Assembly: GCF_025770725.1 (NCBI RefSeq)
Contig: NZ_JANZKZ010000001.1
Span: 558,001 to 622,000 of the forward strand
DNA: 64,000 bases
Reading direction: 5' to 3'
From: Sulfurospirillum oryzae
Lineage (GTDB): Bacteria; Campylobacterota; Campylobacteria; Campylobacterales; Sulfurospirillaceae
A program made the position numbers and the translations under genes. Shown piece after piece: positions 35,637 to 44,945 of this stretch. Position 1 is the first letter of the stretch. Each line of letters begins with the position of its first letter. The notes under the pieces are model-generated. The model searched no databases, was not told the DNA's origin, and saw nothing but the letters and a program-made list of their open reading frames with translations.

Positions 35637-37925
35637 TTATGCTTTTAGTATTTCGACACCAACATTGGTGATCATTGCCCCACACAATGTGGCACTTTGC
35701 AGTGATAAAAGCTTTGAAGGATTCATTCCTTTGCCATGTGTTCGCTTCATCATCGGTGCATCTCTGCCAAATCCCATATAAGCAAAGAGCGTATCAGGAC
35801 GAATACCTTCGGTGATAAAAACAGTTCCTTTCTCTTTTGAAATACCATTTTTGAGGTAAAAAGTATCGCCTTGTTTCAGTCCGTGCTCTTTAGCGGTTAG
35901 TGGGTTCATCCAGATCGGATTATCGGACATTAACATATTCAAATAAGGAATATTTTGAGTATGTCCATTTGTATGTACCGCACTCTTTCCGCTGGTTAAA
36001 ACATACGGATAGCCTTGTTTTACATCCATATCTACCGCACTTGGAACACCATAGCCTTTAAATGCCTTCTCCACCGTTTTACAAAAAATCTCGATCTTGC
36101 CAGAAGGTGTTTTGAGCTGTGTAAGCATAGAGCTTAAAAGACCATTGCTATCTAGCAAAGAATTACATTTGGGATGACGCTCGCAAAACCGTTCCACAAA
36201 AACGCTCTCTCTTGCAAACAATTCAGGAACATCAAACGAAGCAACGCCTCGCCTTAACAGTGTTTCCAATAGCACGCTATCGCCTTTGGCTTGAAAAGCG
36301 CGTAACTCTGCAACAGTTCGCCATACGAAGTGACTACCAAATCCCATTCGTTCCGCTAACTCTCTTACAATTTCAATAGCACTTCTATTCTGATGCAGTG
36401 GTTCTACAATGCGATTACGCATCGCATAACACGGTGTTTTAAATGCAATTTTGCTAATCCCCTCATCTCGCTCTAAATAAGTGGCTTCAGGCAAAACAAC
36501 ATCTGCCATCATTGCCGTATCTGAGAGATAAATGTCATTGACCACAATAAATTCAAGTTGCTCCATTGCCTCTTTCATCTTTTGTGGATGTGCGACAGTG
36601 ACCAAAGGGTTATGTCTGGTTAAAAACCATCCTTTAATTTCATAAGGCGTTTGGGCAAGAATAGCTTCAGGAATAGCCGTTAAAGAGCCATGTCTTTTAG
36701 AGACAAAGCGGTTTGCACTTCCTTCTTCTCCTGCGCCATCAAGGCGTTTTTCGTTGACCAAAGGTCTAGGATAGGGATCATTCAGTACGGGTACGATCAT
36801 CTCTTTGGCAAAAGCATTGATACGTTCAGCTGTTTTTGCAAAATAGATGCCACCTTCTCTTTCAACATTGCCCATCAAAATATTGGCGATCAAAATGGCC
36901 CTGCTTCGCTGATACTCCGCTTTGGTTGTCGTTGCTTTGTGCCCCCAGTCGATAATACATTTAGGCGAAGCTGCGTAAATCTCTTCGGCAATCCGTTCTA
37001 CAACCTTTGCATCAATGCCGGTGAGTGTTTGTTGCCACTGAGGTGTCGTTTCTTTAACCGATTGCGCTAATGCCTCAAAACCAATTGTATACTGCTCGAC
37101 AAATTTTTTGTCATATTTAGCATCCCTGATCCATACATGTAAAAGGGCTAGAACAAAGGCTAAATCGCTTCCAGGGTTGATCGGATGCCACTCGTTGGCT
37201 TTTGAAGCGATCACAGAAAAACGTGGGTCAAGTACCACTAATTTTTTGGAAGGATTGGCTGAAAAATGTGCCATCGCTTTGGTAAGAGGTATATCTAAGC
37301 CCTCAAAAAGATTATGTCCAAAGTTAAGAATGTAGTTTGCGTTTTCAAAATCACGGTGTAACTTTTCGCCAAAAGTGTGTTCAAAAGCACTTTCAATCGC
37401 AATGGGACAAGAGCTCCAATGCGAAAAAACATTGGGTGAGCCAAAGGCTGAAGCAAAAGAGCGCAAAAGGTCATATTGCTCGCCTGTTTTAGCCGAGAAA
37501 ATGACACTACGAGCACCATAACGCTCTCTTAGCGCACTGAGTCTTCCAGCTACAAGACTAAGCGCTTCCTCCCAACTTGCTTCTCTCCACTTATTTTCGC
37601 CTCTTTTTCCCAAACGGATCAGTGGTTTAACCAACCTTTGCGTATCATAGAGTTGAGATGCGCCCGCAACACCTTTAGCGCATAAGCTCGTTCCCATCTC
37701 TTTAGCAAAAGGGTTTCCTTGCAACAAGACGGTTTTACCATTCACCACACGTGCCTCCATAGGACAACGGCTACTACACATTTCACAGATGGAGCGAATA
37801 AATTTATCTTCACTTTTAAGAGCAACTTCTCCTAAGGCACCCAAGCTTCCAGGTATCACAACAGTGGTGGCTACACCCGTTGTTGCTATCTTTAAGAAGT
37901 CTCTTCGCGCTTGGAGATATGCCAT
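35637..37925 (-). CDS. psrA: Polysulfide/thiosulfate reductase catalytic subunit 1 (molybdopterin)
   Basis: A 762-residue bis-MGD molybdoenzyme. A Tat signal (ARRDFLK) leads to a 4Fe-4S site (C47, C50, C54, C82) and a molybdenum-ligand cysteine at about 173 (HWSSCPIA), as in PsrA/PhsA. Later motifs include LDPRFSVIA and HTQNIPYL. The order psrA-B-C with a two-component system downstream marks it as respiratory. Polysulfide, thiosulfate or another sulfur substrate cannot be separated by sequence alone. AGGTGAAG precedes its ATG. Confidence 0.9.
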   Translation of the reverse strand: MAYLQARRDFLKIATTGVATTVVIPGSLGALGEVALKSEDKFIRSICEMCSSRCPMEARVVNGKTVLLQGNPFAKEMGTSLCAKGVAGASQLYDTQRLVKPLIRLGKRGENKWREASWEEALSLVAGRLSALRERYGARSVIFSAKTGEQYDLLRSFASAFGSPNVFSHWSSCPIAIESAFEHTFGEKLHRDFENANYILNFGHNLFEGLDIPLTKAMAHFSANPSKKLVVLDPRFSVIASKANEWHPINPGSDLAFVLALLHVWIRDAKYDKKFVEQYTIGFEALAQSVKETTPQWQQTLTGIDAKVVERIAEEIYAASPKCIIDWGHKATTTKAEYQRSRAILIANILMGNVEREGGIYFAKTAERINAFAKEMIVPVLNDPYPRPLVNEKRLDGAGEEGSANRFVSKRHGSLTAIPEAILAQTPYEIKGWFLTRHNPLVTVAHPQKMKEAMEQLEFIVVNDIYLSDTAMMADVVLPEATYLERDEGISKIAFKTPCYAMRNRIVEPLHQNRSAIEIVRELAERMGFGSHFVWRTVAELRAFQAKGDSVLLETLLRRGVASFDVPELFARESVFVERFCERHPKCNSLLDSNGLLSSMLTQLKTPSGKIEIFCKTVEKAFKGYGVPSAVDMDVKQGYPYVLTSGKSAVHTNGHTQNIPYLNMLMSDNPIWMNPLTAKEHGLKQGDTFYLKNGISKEKGTVFITEGIRPDTLFAYMGFGRDAPMMKRTHGKGMNPSKLLSLQSATLCGAMITNVGVEILKA

Positions 37926-37970
37926 ACTTCACCTTTGTCTAATTTAATACTATTGTATGATAATTTGACT

Positions 37971-40772
37971 TCAAAGTGAAATGATTGGGTTCGGTTTACT
38001 AAAGAGGTAGCCTTGCGAAAAGTCTACATGTAAACTCTGAAGTTTTTGTTGAACACTCATTTTGTCCACAAATTCAGCAACCGTGATATATCCCATTTTT
38101 TGCGCAAAAGAGATAATCGTCTCTACGGTCATGGCACTTGTTTCGTTGGTATCAATATCTTTAATCAAAGAGCCATCAATCTTAATGATGTCAACCTTCA
38201 ATTTCACCAAGTAGGCAAAGTTAGAATAGCCTGTGCCAAAGTCATCAATCGCGATGCGACATCCAAGCTTTTTAACCTCATGAATGAAAGCTGTAATCTC
38301 ACCAAAATTTTCAATACCCTCTGATTCTACAATTTCTATAATGACCCGATGGGCACACTGATATTTTTTGAGATTGCTATACAAACACTCTTTCACGGAA
38401 GTTGAGAGGATATCTCCCTTGGTAAGATTGATCGAAAAATCCACCTTAAAGTCTTTGAGATAGTCAAATGATTTGTTGATCATAATCTTGGTCAATTTTT
38501 CATAAAGGCGTGTTTTTTTAGCTTGATCCAAAAAGTAATAAGGACTAAGATAACTTCCATCCTCTTCCTGCAGGCGCATTAAAACTTCGTATTTAGTAAT
38601 TTTATGCAGTTTATTGTCATAAATTCCTTGAAAGAATGGCACAATGCGGTCATTTTCTATCGCCGTGCGAATCTTTTGAATGATTTGCAAATTTTGTCTT
38701 GTTTTTGCTTTTAAAGCTTCATTGATGTCATAAAATGTAATGGCGTGATTATGTATTTTTGCCTCTTTAAGCGCTATATGTGATTGCATATAGATCTCAT
38801 CATTATCGCCTTGTGCTACGCCTACATTAAGCCTAACAACCACTTCATAACCCTTAATCGTAAAGACTTTTTTCTCTAAATTATGAACCATTTTTTTAAT
38901 TTTGTCATGCACATTAGCAAGCAGTCTTCCATCATTTTGACACAGTAGCACTGCAAATTCATCGCCATTGATACGAAAAACCACATCGGGGTGATTATCA
39001 AACGTATCCATTAAAAACAGAGCAATTTGCTTTAAAAGCTCATCGCCTACATCATAGCCTAAGTAGTCATTAATCTCAGAGAATCCTACAAGATTGAGCA
39101 AAATCAAAAGCTTTTCTTTGGCATCCAAACGAATGCGATGGAACAACGCTTCACGATTTCCAAAACCCGTTAATTCATCTTTAAAATGCTTTTCAATCAA
39201 CTGCTCTTTTAAAATCAGCTCAGTAATATTGATGCTACTGGTAATATACTCAACGATATTGCCTTTCTCATCTAAAAAAGGCATGAGTGTGCTTTTAATA
39301 TAAAATGTTTCTCCTATAGGATTGATACATTGAAGAACCCCACTCCAAATCTCCCTTTTTTGAAGAGCGCCCCAAAGATCTCTATATACAGATACATCTG
39401 AATTTGGATGCCGAAACCGGCTGTGTTGACTTCCTAAAATCTCTTCTTTACTTAAACCTGTCACCCTACAAAAAGCATCATTGACATAGGTAATATTACC
39501 GCTTGTATCCATTTTGGAGACAATTGCACTTTGGTCTAATATCATCTTATACTGATTCAAAGAGTTGAGATTGACATCAAGTTCATGTTGTGTTGTATTG
39601 ACAAGATGTGTTAAAGACTTGAGCATTGAGCAGTTGACTTCTGGTTTTTCACCTAACGTATGAGAGACGATATAGTCTGATTCACTCAGTGTTAATACCG
39701 TGGTTGTAACATTGAGCAGTTGATTTTTATGCTCTGAGTGAAAAAACTCTCCATAAGTGAAAAAACCCGCTGTTGGAGCAATTTGCTGTAAAAGTCCAAA
39801 CTCATAATTGAGTTGTTCTTGCAGAAAAAGCTTTCGCGCACTACAAGAGTAAATCAAAATGGCTTCGGTGGGTTTTTCATTGATTTGTGTTTGCATAAAG
39901 ATGGCTCGATCCATCATGTCTTCTACATTTCCCATCGAAAAACAGACTTTATCACCCTCATTTAAATGACCTGCAAAGACCAATGAACCATCATCATTGC
40001 AACCAATCAGTGAGCGGCACACATTTATGTCATCACTTACTTTGACAAAAGGAAACTCTATGGCGCTGTTAGGAAGATTTTGTAAAATATCTTTACCCAA
40101 ATAGTGTTGATACACCTCTTTCACGGGTTTATAATCAATCTCATAAACAGTATTGCCATCGGATTTTGTAATCGTTAGTTCTTTACCAATTTGTGTCCAT
40201 GGCAATGAATAAACATTGTTTACATGTAAGTTCTTGCCACTCAACGTTGCAATGACAATACCTTGGTCTAAAATCTGATCTTCACAAATAACAAAAGCGC
40301 TTTGAAATAAAAAATCATCAGCAGCATTGCCGCCAGAGAGAGGTATATCAGCTCTTATGCTATTAAATCCTTCGATAAAATCTTCACTATCGTCCTCGCC
40401 AAAAGGATGTGCTAACGCAATACAAACCTTTGTATCTTTCTCTAAAATAGAAGAGGCGGCCTTTTGACCACTTTCAAAGTTCACATCTGCAAAATAGTAA
40501 ACTTTCGCACTGCTTTTTTCAAGCTGAGTAAAACTAATTTGAATGGAGGCTGTTTTGATGCGACCTGATTTAATTTCACCAGCAGTACTTGCACCAATAA
40601 TAACGCAGTGAGGAAAATTTCGTTTAAGAAAATGAAGGATTTGTGTTATTTTTATTCTATCAACATCACCACAAAAAAGTTGCACCAGCAAATGATCATT
40701 AGGTCTAAAATAGGTTCTAATGAATTTTTCTAATGACTCTGGTGTTTCGTAGGTATAGTTAATTAACTTCAC
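37971..40772 (-). CDS. FIST-PAS-GGDEF-EAL sensor of c-di-GMP turnover
   Basis: A 933-residue cytoplasmic protein. FIST_N and FIST_C (about 20-375) are thought to bind small ligands such as amino acids. PAS follows at about 400-515 (GNITYVNDAFCRVTGL), then a GGDEF domain with a degenerate motif (FRINGDEFAVLL) and an EAL domain with the catalytic pattern intact (YEVLMRL, EIVESEGIE, DDFGTGYSNF, KIDGSLI). It should mainly degrade c-di-GMP. It sits between the two psr operons on the same strand. Confidence 0.9.
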   Translation of the reverse strand: MKLINYTYETPESLEKFIRTYFRPNDHLLVQLFCGDVDRIKITQILHFLKRNFPHCVIIGASTAGEIKSGRIKTASIQISFTQLEKSSAKVYYFADVNFESGQKAASSILEKDTKVCIALAHPFGEDDSEDFIEGFNSIRADIPLSGGNAADDFLFQSAFVICEDQILDQGIVIATLSGKNLHVNNVYSLPWTQIGKELTITKSDGNTVYEIDYKPVKEVYQHYLGKDILQNLPNSAIEFPFVKVSDDINVCRSLIGCNDDGSLVFAGHLNEGDKVCFSMGNVEDMMDRAIFMQTQINEKPTEAILIYSCSARKLFLQEQLNYEFGLLQQIAPTAGFFTYGEFFHSEHKNQLLNVTTTVLTLSESDYIVSHTLGEKPEVNCSMLKSLTHLVNTTQHELDVNLNSLNQYKMILDQSAIVSKMDTSGNITYVNDAFCRVTGLSKEEILGSQHSRFRHPNSDVSVYRDLWGALQKREIWSGVLQCINPIGETFYIKSTLMPFLDEKGNIVEYITSSINITELILKEQLIEKHFKDELTGFGNREALFHRIRLDAKEKLLILLNLVGFSEINDYLGYDVGDELLKQIALFLMDTFDNHPDVVFRINGDEFAVLLCQNDGRLLANVHDKIKKMVHNLEKKVFTIKGYEVVVRLNVGVAQGDNDEIYMQSHIALKEAKIHNHAITFYDINEALKAKTRQNLQIIQKIRTAIENDRIVPFFQGIYDNKLHKITKYEVLMRLQEEDGSYLSPYYFLDQAKKTRLYEKLTKIMINKSFDYLKDFKVDFSINLTKGDILSTSVKECLYSNLKKYQCAHRVIIEIVESEGIENFGEITAFIHEVKKLGCRIAIDDFGTGYSNFAYLVKLKVDIIKIDGSLIKDIDTNETSAMTVETIISFAQKMGYITVAEFVDKMSVQQKLQSLHVDFSQGYLFSKPNPIISL

Positions 40773-40899
40773 GTTAAAACCTTGTCTTAAAATATTACAT
40801 GTAAAGTTATCTTATATTTGCCTAACAGTACTAATTTTTGTCAAGGAGCTTATTTTATCACAAATATTCAAATTTTGCATACAGTAACATCAAAAGAGG

Positions 40900-40924
40900 A
40901 TGCCCCCTCAAATTGAGGGAGCAT
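40900..40924 (-). terminator. Intrinsic terminator of psr operon 2
   Basis: ATGC-C-CCCTCAA and TTGAGGG-A-GCAT form a strong stem of about 11 pairs with one mismatch. It lies eight bases after the psrC2 stop on the minus strand and is followed by CTCTTTTG, a weak T-tract. Confidence 0.7.
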
Positions 40925-40932
40925 AAGAAGGT

Positions 40933-41886
40933 TTATCCGACGAAGGTTTGACCTGCATAGAGAATATAATAACGAAGTGCCATAACACCTACAAGAACGA
41001 TGAGCGCATTGAAAATGACAAAGCCTTGAGAGTGTTTAACCCCATGAGGCAATGCAAAATTCAGTCCGATTGGTAAAATCAATCCTAGACCAATAACACC
41101 GAACCAAAGCAAGGTTGAAAGACCTCCTGTACTGAGTGCTGCTTTTGCGACATGTGCCGTAGCCCCTCCTTGATACATCATACCTACAAAGAGGATAAAG
41201 AGGAAGAAAAGTTCAGCAAAAATCACTTTGACATCTAAACCATGCAGATAACTCACATTACCCTCATTCGTAGAGCTATTAAAGAAAAGAAGCCCTACTA
41301 CCAAGTTTGCAGAAATACCAGCCGATACACCCGAAGCTAAGAAAAGCGCTGGAAGAATTGGTGTGTTAAGTAACGGGAAGCTGTTCATCGCTGAAAGCAA
41401 GAAACCTGTATACGCACCAACACCTACGGCTAAAACCAGTGTCACACTCTCAATCAACTTCGCTTGAGAAAGTGCTAGGTCTGCAATTGGAGCTAAGAAT
41501 TTAAACGGTCCATTTTCAACCAACTCTTTTTTAAAGACACCCAGTAAAAAGAGAAGAACGACAGGAAAATAAACAAACAGTGCTAAAACACCCAAAGTCA
41601 TGACTGAGCCAAAGTTATAGTGAATCAACAATTTCCAAAACATCAATGGGCGTGTAAGGTCAGTAATTAAAAGTAACAAACCTACCCCAATAGTTACAGG
41701 AGCTAGAATTGCGCCTGCTTTAATGATACCATCCCATGGAGAGACATCATTACCTTTCATCCACTTAATCACGATAGCAGAAATTATAGCTCCCGCAGAG
41801 AGACCTGCTAAAAAGAGATAAACCGCAATTGGCCAATGCCATACGACTGTGTTATATTGCTCCATTGAGCCCCAGATCTGATTCAT
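40933..41886 (-). CDS. psrC: NrfD/PsrC-family membrane quinol subunit 2
   Basis: A 317-residue integral membrane protein homologous to the first PsrC. It begins MNQIWGSMEQYNTVVWHW and shares the AVYLFLAGLSAGAIISAIVIKW helix, LLLITDLTRPLMFWKLL and GGATAHVAKAALSTGG patterns. It overlaps psrB2 by four bases and ends just before a strong hairpin. It would take electrons from menaquinol. Confidence 0.93.
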   Translation of the reverse strand: MNQIWGSMEQYNTVVWHWPIAVYLFLAGLSAGAIISAIVIKWMKGNDVSPWDGIIKAGAILAPVTIGVGLLLLITDLTRPLMFWKLLIHYNFGSVMTLGVLALFVYFPVVLLFLLGVFKKELVENGPFKFLAPIADLALSQAKLIESVTLVLAVGVGAYTGFLLSAMNSFPLLNTPILPALFLASGVSAGISANLVVGLLFFNSSTNEGNVSYLHGLDVKVIFAELFFLFILFVGMMYQGGATAHVAKAALSTGGLSTLLWFGVIGLGLILPIGLNFALPHGVKHSQGFVIFNALIVLVGVMALRYYILYAGQTFVG

Positions 41887-42458
41887 GAGTTGATCCCTCC
41901 TTTGTGATTAGGTACGATAAACATTTTTGGGCTTGTTCCCAATTTCTCTTTTTGACGATACGTTACACGCTCTGAGCGTACTTGGTTGATTTTACTTTTT
42001 GGATCGTTCAAATCACCAAAAACCAATGCGTCAGTTGGACAAACAGTGACACATGCTGGCTCTTCACCACGACTTAAGCGTGATTCATGGCAGAATGTAC
42101 ATTTATCAGGTGCTTTGGTCACAGGATGCACGTAGCGTGCTTGGTAAGGGCATGCTGCGATACAGTACAAACAGCCTACACACAAATCAACATCAACCAA
42201 CACGATGCCTTCTTCATTAACATGTGAAGCTTTTGTAGGACAAACGCTAACGCATGGTGTATTTTCACACTGAACACATGATTGACGGTGGTACTCATAA
42301 CCGAGCGTTCCATTTGGATATTCAGTAGGTCCATTGACCCATACTTGTAAGCGATAGACGGATTCTGGTATTTTATTTTCAGATCTGCACGCAACACTAC
42401 ACGCTTGACAACCGATGCAAAGATTATTATCGTGGATCATTCCATATTTTTTTGCCAT
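41883..42458 (-). CDS. psrB: PsrB-like electron-transfer subunit with four 4Fe-4S clusters 2
   Basis: A 191-residue ferredoxin-like protein with four cysteine groups: CIGCQACSVACR, CVQCENTPCVSVCP, CVGCLYCIAACP and CTFCHE with CVTVCP. It is 15 bases after psrA2 and overlaps psrC2. It is very similar to the first PsrB, so the operons are paralogous. Confidence 0.94.
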   Translation of the reverse strand: MAKKYGMIHDNNLCIGCQACSVACRSENKIPESVYRLQVWVNGPTEYPNGTLGYEYHRQSCVQCENTPCVSVCPTKASHVNEEGIVLVDVDLCVGCLYCIAACPYQARYVHPVTKAPDKCTFCHESRLSRGEEPACVTVCPTDALVFGDLNDPKSKINQVRSERVTYRQKEKLGTSPKMFIVPNHKGGINS

Positions 42459-42473
42459 TGTTTTTTCCTCCCC

Positions 42474-44765
42474 TTACGCTTTTCTTACTTTGACGCCAAC
42501 AACATGCAGGTTCATACCTGAGTTTGGCGATACAAAGGAAGCATAAAGCGCATTGCTGTTGACACCTTTACCATAAGCTCTCTTAAGCTCTTTACTGACG
42601 TGCCCAAATCCAAAGTAAGCAAAAATAGTATCTTCACGTACTCCTTTTGTCACGTTAGCTTTGCCTTTTTGGGTGCTGTATTTATTATAAACTTCAACTT
42701 TGTCACCCTGTTTGATGCCAAGACGTTCTGCTGTTTTTGGGTGAATCCACACACCTGCATCATCACAAAGGTTGTTCAACCAAAGGTTGTTACCATTGTG
42801 GCCATTGGTACGTACCGCTGACTTACCATTGACAAAGTAGAGTTCATCTGCCTCTTTGTATTTGTAAGGCTCATAGCTAAGAGCGCCTTTTTTAGAAACC
42901 TCTTCCAGTTTATGGCTAAAGAGTCGAATTTTTTCAGGGAAATTAATCGTGCCCTCTTCGTTGACTTTGCTTGCCGCACTTGGATATTTTTTTACAAACT
43001 CAGCCACACTTTTTTTATCTTGAAGTAACAATGGAACACCAAAGCTAGCACTACCTGTTGCTTTAAGTTTGGCAAGAAGCTCAACATTGTCACCCACTTG
43101 TTGTAAACGATAATCTTCAATGTCTTTGTATGGGAAATAATCCCCTAAGCCCATTTTTTCTCCAAGCTCTTTTGCCACTCTCCAACCTGGACGAGACTCA
43201 CCGACTGGCTCAACCACTTTTTGACGGCCTACACCATACCCTGGATTTTTACTGCCACTTGCGGTAAACTCTTCATCTCGCTCTAAATACGTGGTATCGG
43301 GAAGAACAATGTCGGCATACCAAGCGGTATCAGAGACTTGAATATCAAAAACCACCACCAAATCCATCGCTTTAATTGCTTTAATGACGGTTTCCATATT
43401 GGACTGTGTCATTACAGGATTGTTACGTGCGATGAACCAACCATGAAGTCTATAAGGTACCCCTGGAAGATCTTCTAAGGTTGCTTTAGGTATTAAAGTG
43501 ACAATACCAGCGCCTTTTCCCGCCAAGAAGAACTCATTGTCTTTTTCACCGATGCGATCAATTCTAGGAACCGCAATTTTTGGATAAGCAGGGATTTTTG
43601 GTTTTTTAAGACCTGGCGCTTTGGCATCGCCTTCACCAAGGAATTTATTGTAAAAACCAGCACCTTTATTAAGATAATAACCACCTTCTTGCTCCACTGC
43701 ACCTACAAGAACGTTACACATCATCATTGCACGACGAAGTTCAAGTTCTTGTGGTGTAAATCCACAACGGTGACCAAAATCAAAGATGGCTTTTGGCGCA
43801 GCTTTGGCAAATTCACGAGCTAAACGTTTAATGGTATCCGCTGGAATATCACACTCCGTTGCCATTTTCTCAGGAGTATACTCAGCCACTGAAGCTTTCA
43901 GTTCTTCAAAACCTTCACAGTATTTTTCAACGAATTTTTTATTGTATAGATTTTCATTAATAAGAACATTGATAAAGGCTAAAACAAATGCAATATCATG
44001 TCCTGGTTTAATCGCATGCCATTCAGTTGATTTTGCTGCCATTGCGGAGAATCTTGGCTCTAAAGTAACCACTTTACCACCGTGTGCGAGCATATCCATG
44101 TACTGACGTGCGTAAGAGATAACGATACCTTCAAAGACATTGTGACCCATATTGATGATATATTTGGCTTTACCAAAATCACGGCTAATGCCATTTTCAA
44201 AAATATCATCCATTGCCATATCGTATGCTAAAGGACAAGTAGCCTCATGCCCGAAAAGGTTGTGTGAGCCATACGCTTGAGCCAAATTATGGAACCATGT
44301 TTTGTTCCAACCGCTACGTGCTGTAAATGCCACCGTATGCGCACCATGTTTTTGTTTAATCTCTTCAAGTTTATTGGCAATAAAAGTGTAAGCTTCGTCC
44401 CAACTGACCACTTTCCACTTTCCTTCACCACGTTCACCCACGCGCATAATAGGCTTAACCAGACGCTGTGGATCATACAACTGATTAAATCCTGAAGAGC
44501 CACGAGCACAGATTTTTCCACCTCTGCTTTTGTCCGCTGGATTTCCTTTGATAAACACACCCTTGCCCTCTTCCACCTTTGCTTCGATAGTACAAGCGCT
44601 CGTACACATCTCACAAATACTTGGTGTATATTTGGCATTCCCTTTAAGTTGCTTTTGACTCTCTTCAAGTGCACCCAGTGTTCCTGGAATGCTTGAGAGA
44701 CTAGCAACTGCTGCGGCTGCAGAAGAGAGCTTTAAAAAGCTTCTTCGACTAAGCATTTGAGTCAT
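42474..44765 (-). CDS. psrA: Polysulfide/thiosulfate reductase catalytic subunit 2 (molybdopterin)
   Basis: A 763-residue Tat-exported molybdoenzyme ([15 protein letters not shown]). The 4Fe-4S cysteines are at C51, C54, C58 and C86, and the molybdenum cysteine at about C177 (HEATCPLA). It shares overall layout with PsrA1, but the two have diverged, including a different active-site neighbourhood ([11 protein letters not shown] versus HWSSCPIAIES), so they may prefer different sulfur substrates. Its promoter region carries 11-base direct repeats. Confidence 0.92.
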   Translation of the reverse strand: MTQMLSRRSFLKLSSAAAAVASLSSIPGTLGALEESQKQLKGNAKYTPSICEMCTSACTIEAKVEEGKGVFIKGNPADKSRGGKICARGSSGFNQLYDPQRLVKPIMRVGERGEGKWKVVSWDEAYTFIANKLEEIKQKHGAHTVAFTARSGWNKTWFHNLAQAYGSHNLFGHEATCPLAYDMAMDDIFENGISRDFGKAKYIINMGHNVFEGIVISYARQYMDMLAHGGKVVTLEPRFSAMAAKSTEWHAIKPGHDIAFVLAFINVLINENLYNKKFVEKYCEGFEELKASVAEYTPEKMATECDIPADTIKRLAREFAKAAPKAIFDFGHRCGFTPQELELRRAMMMCNVLVGAVEQEGGYYLNKGAGFYNKFLGEGDAKAPGLKKPKIPAYPKIAVPRIDRIGEKDNEFFLAGKGAGIVTLIPKATLEDLPGVPYRLHGWFIARNNPVMTQSNMETVIKAIKAMDLVVVFDIQVSDTAWYADIVLPDTTYLERDEEFTASGSKNPGYGVGRQKVVEPVGESRPGWRVAKELGEKMGLGDYFPYKDIEDYRLQQVGDNVELLAKLKATGSASFGVPLLLQDKKSVAEFVKKYPSAASKVNEEGTINFPEKIRLFSHKLEEVSKKGALSYEPYKYKEADELYFVNGKSAVRTNGHNGNNLWLNNLCDDAGVWIHPKTAERLGIKQGDKVEVYNKYSTQKGKANVTKGVREDTIFAYFGFGHVSKELKRAYGKGVNSNALYASFVSPNSGMNLHVVGVKVRKA

Positions 44766-44810
44766 CTTTTATCCTTTTACTAAGATTAAGTACGGTCATC
44801 TTAATCATTG

Positions 44811-44831
44811 TATGTAAATTTTATGTAAATT
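44811..44831 (-). promoter_or_regulatory. Direct repeats of a probable OmpR-type regulator before psrA2
   Basis: On the plus strand TATGTAAATT occurs twice with an 11-base period (44811 and 44822). On the transcribed strand this reads AATTTACATA-A-AATTTACATA directly ahead of a TACAAT that can act as -10. This is the classic activator layout for an OmpR/PhoB-type response regulator, of which the window encodes two. A related TATGTAGAT at 44851 is not in phase. Confidence 0.55.
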
Positions 44832-44945
44832 ATAGGATTAACGTACTCTTTATGTAGATGAAGTGTTTCGATCTATCTCTTGATGCACTACGGTGCTGTC
44901 ACGAAAATGTTAAAAAAGCTCAAAAAAAGGTGACGAAGAAAGTCT

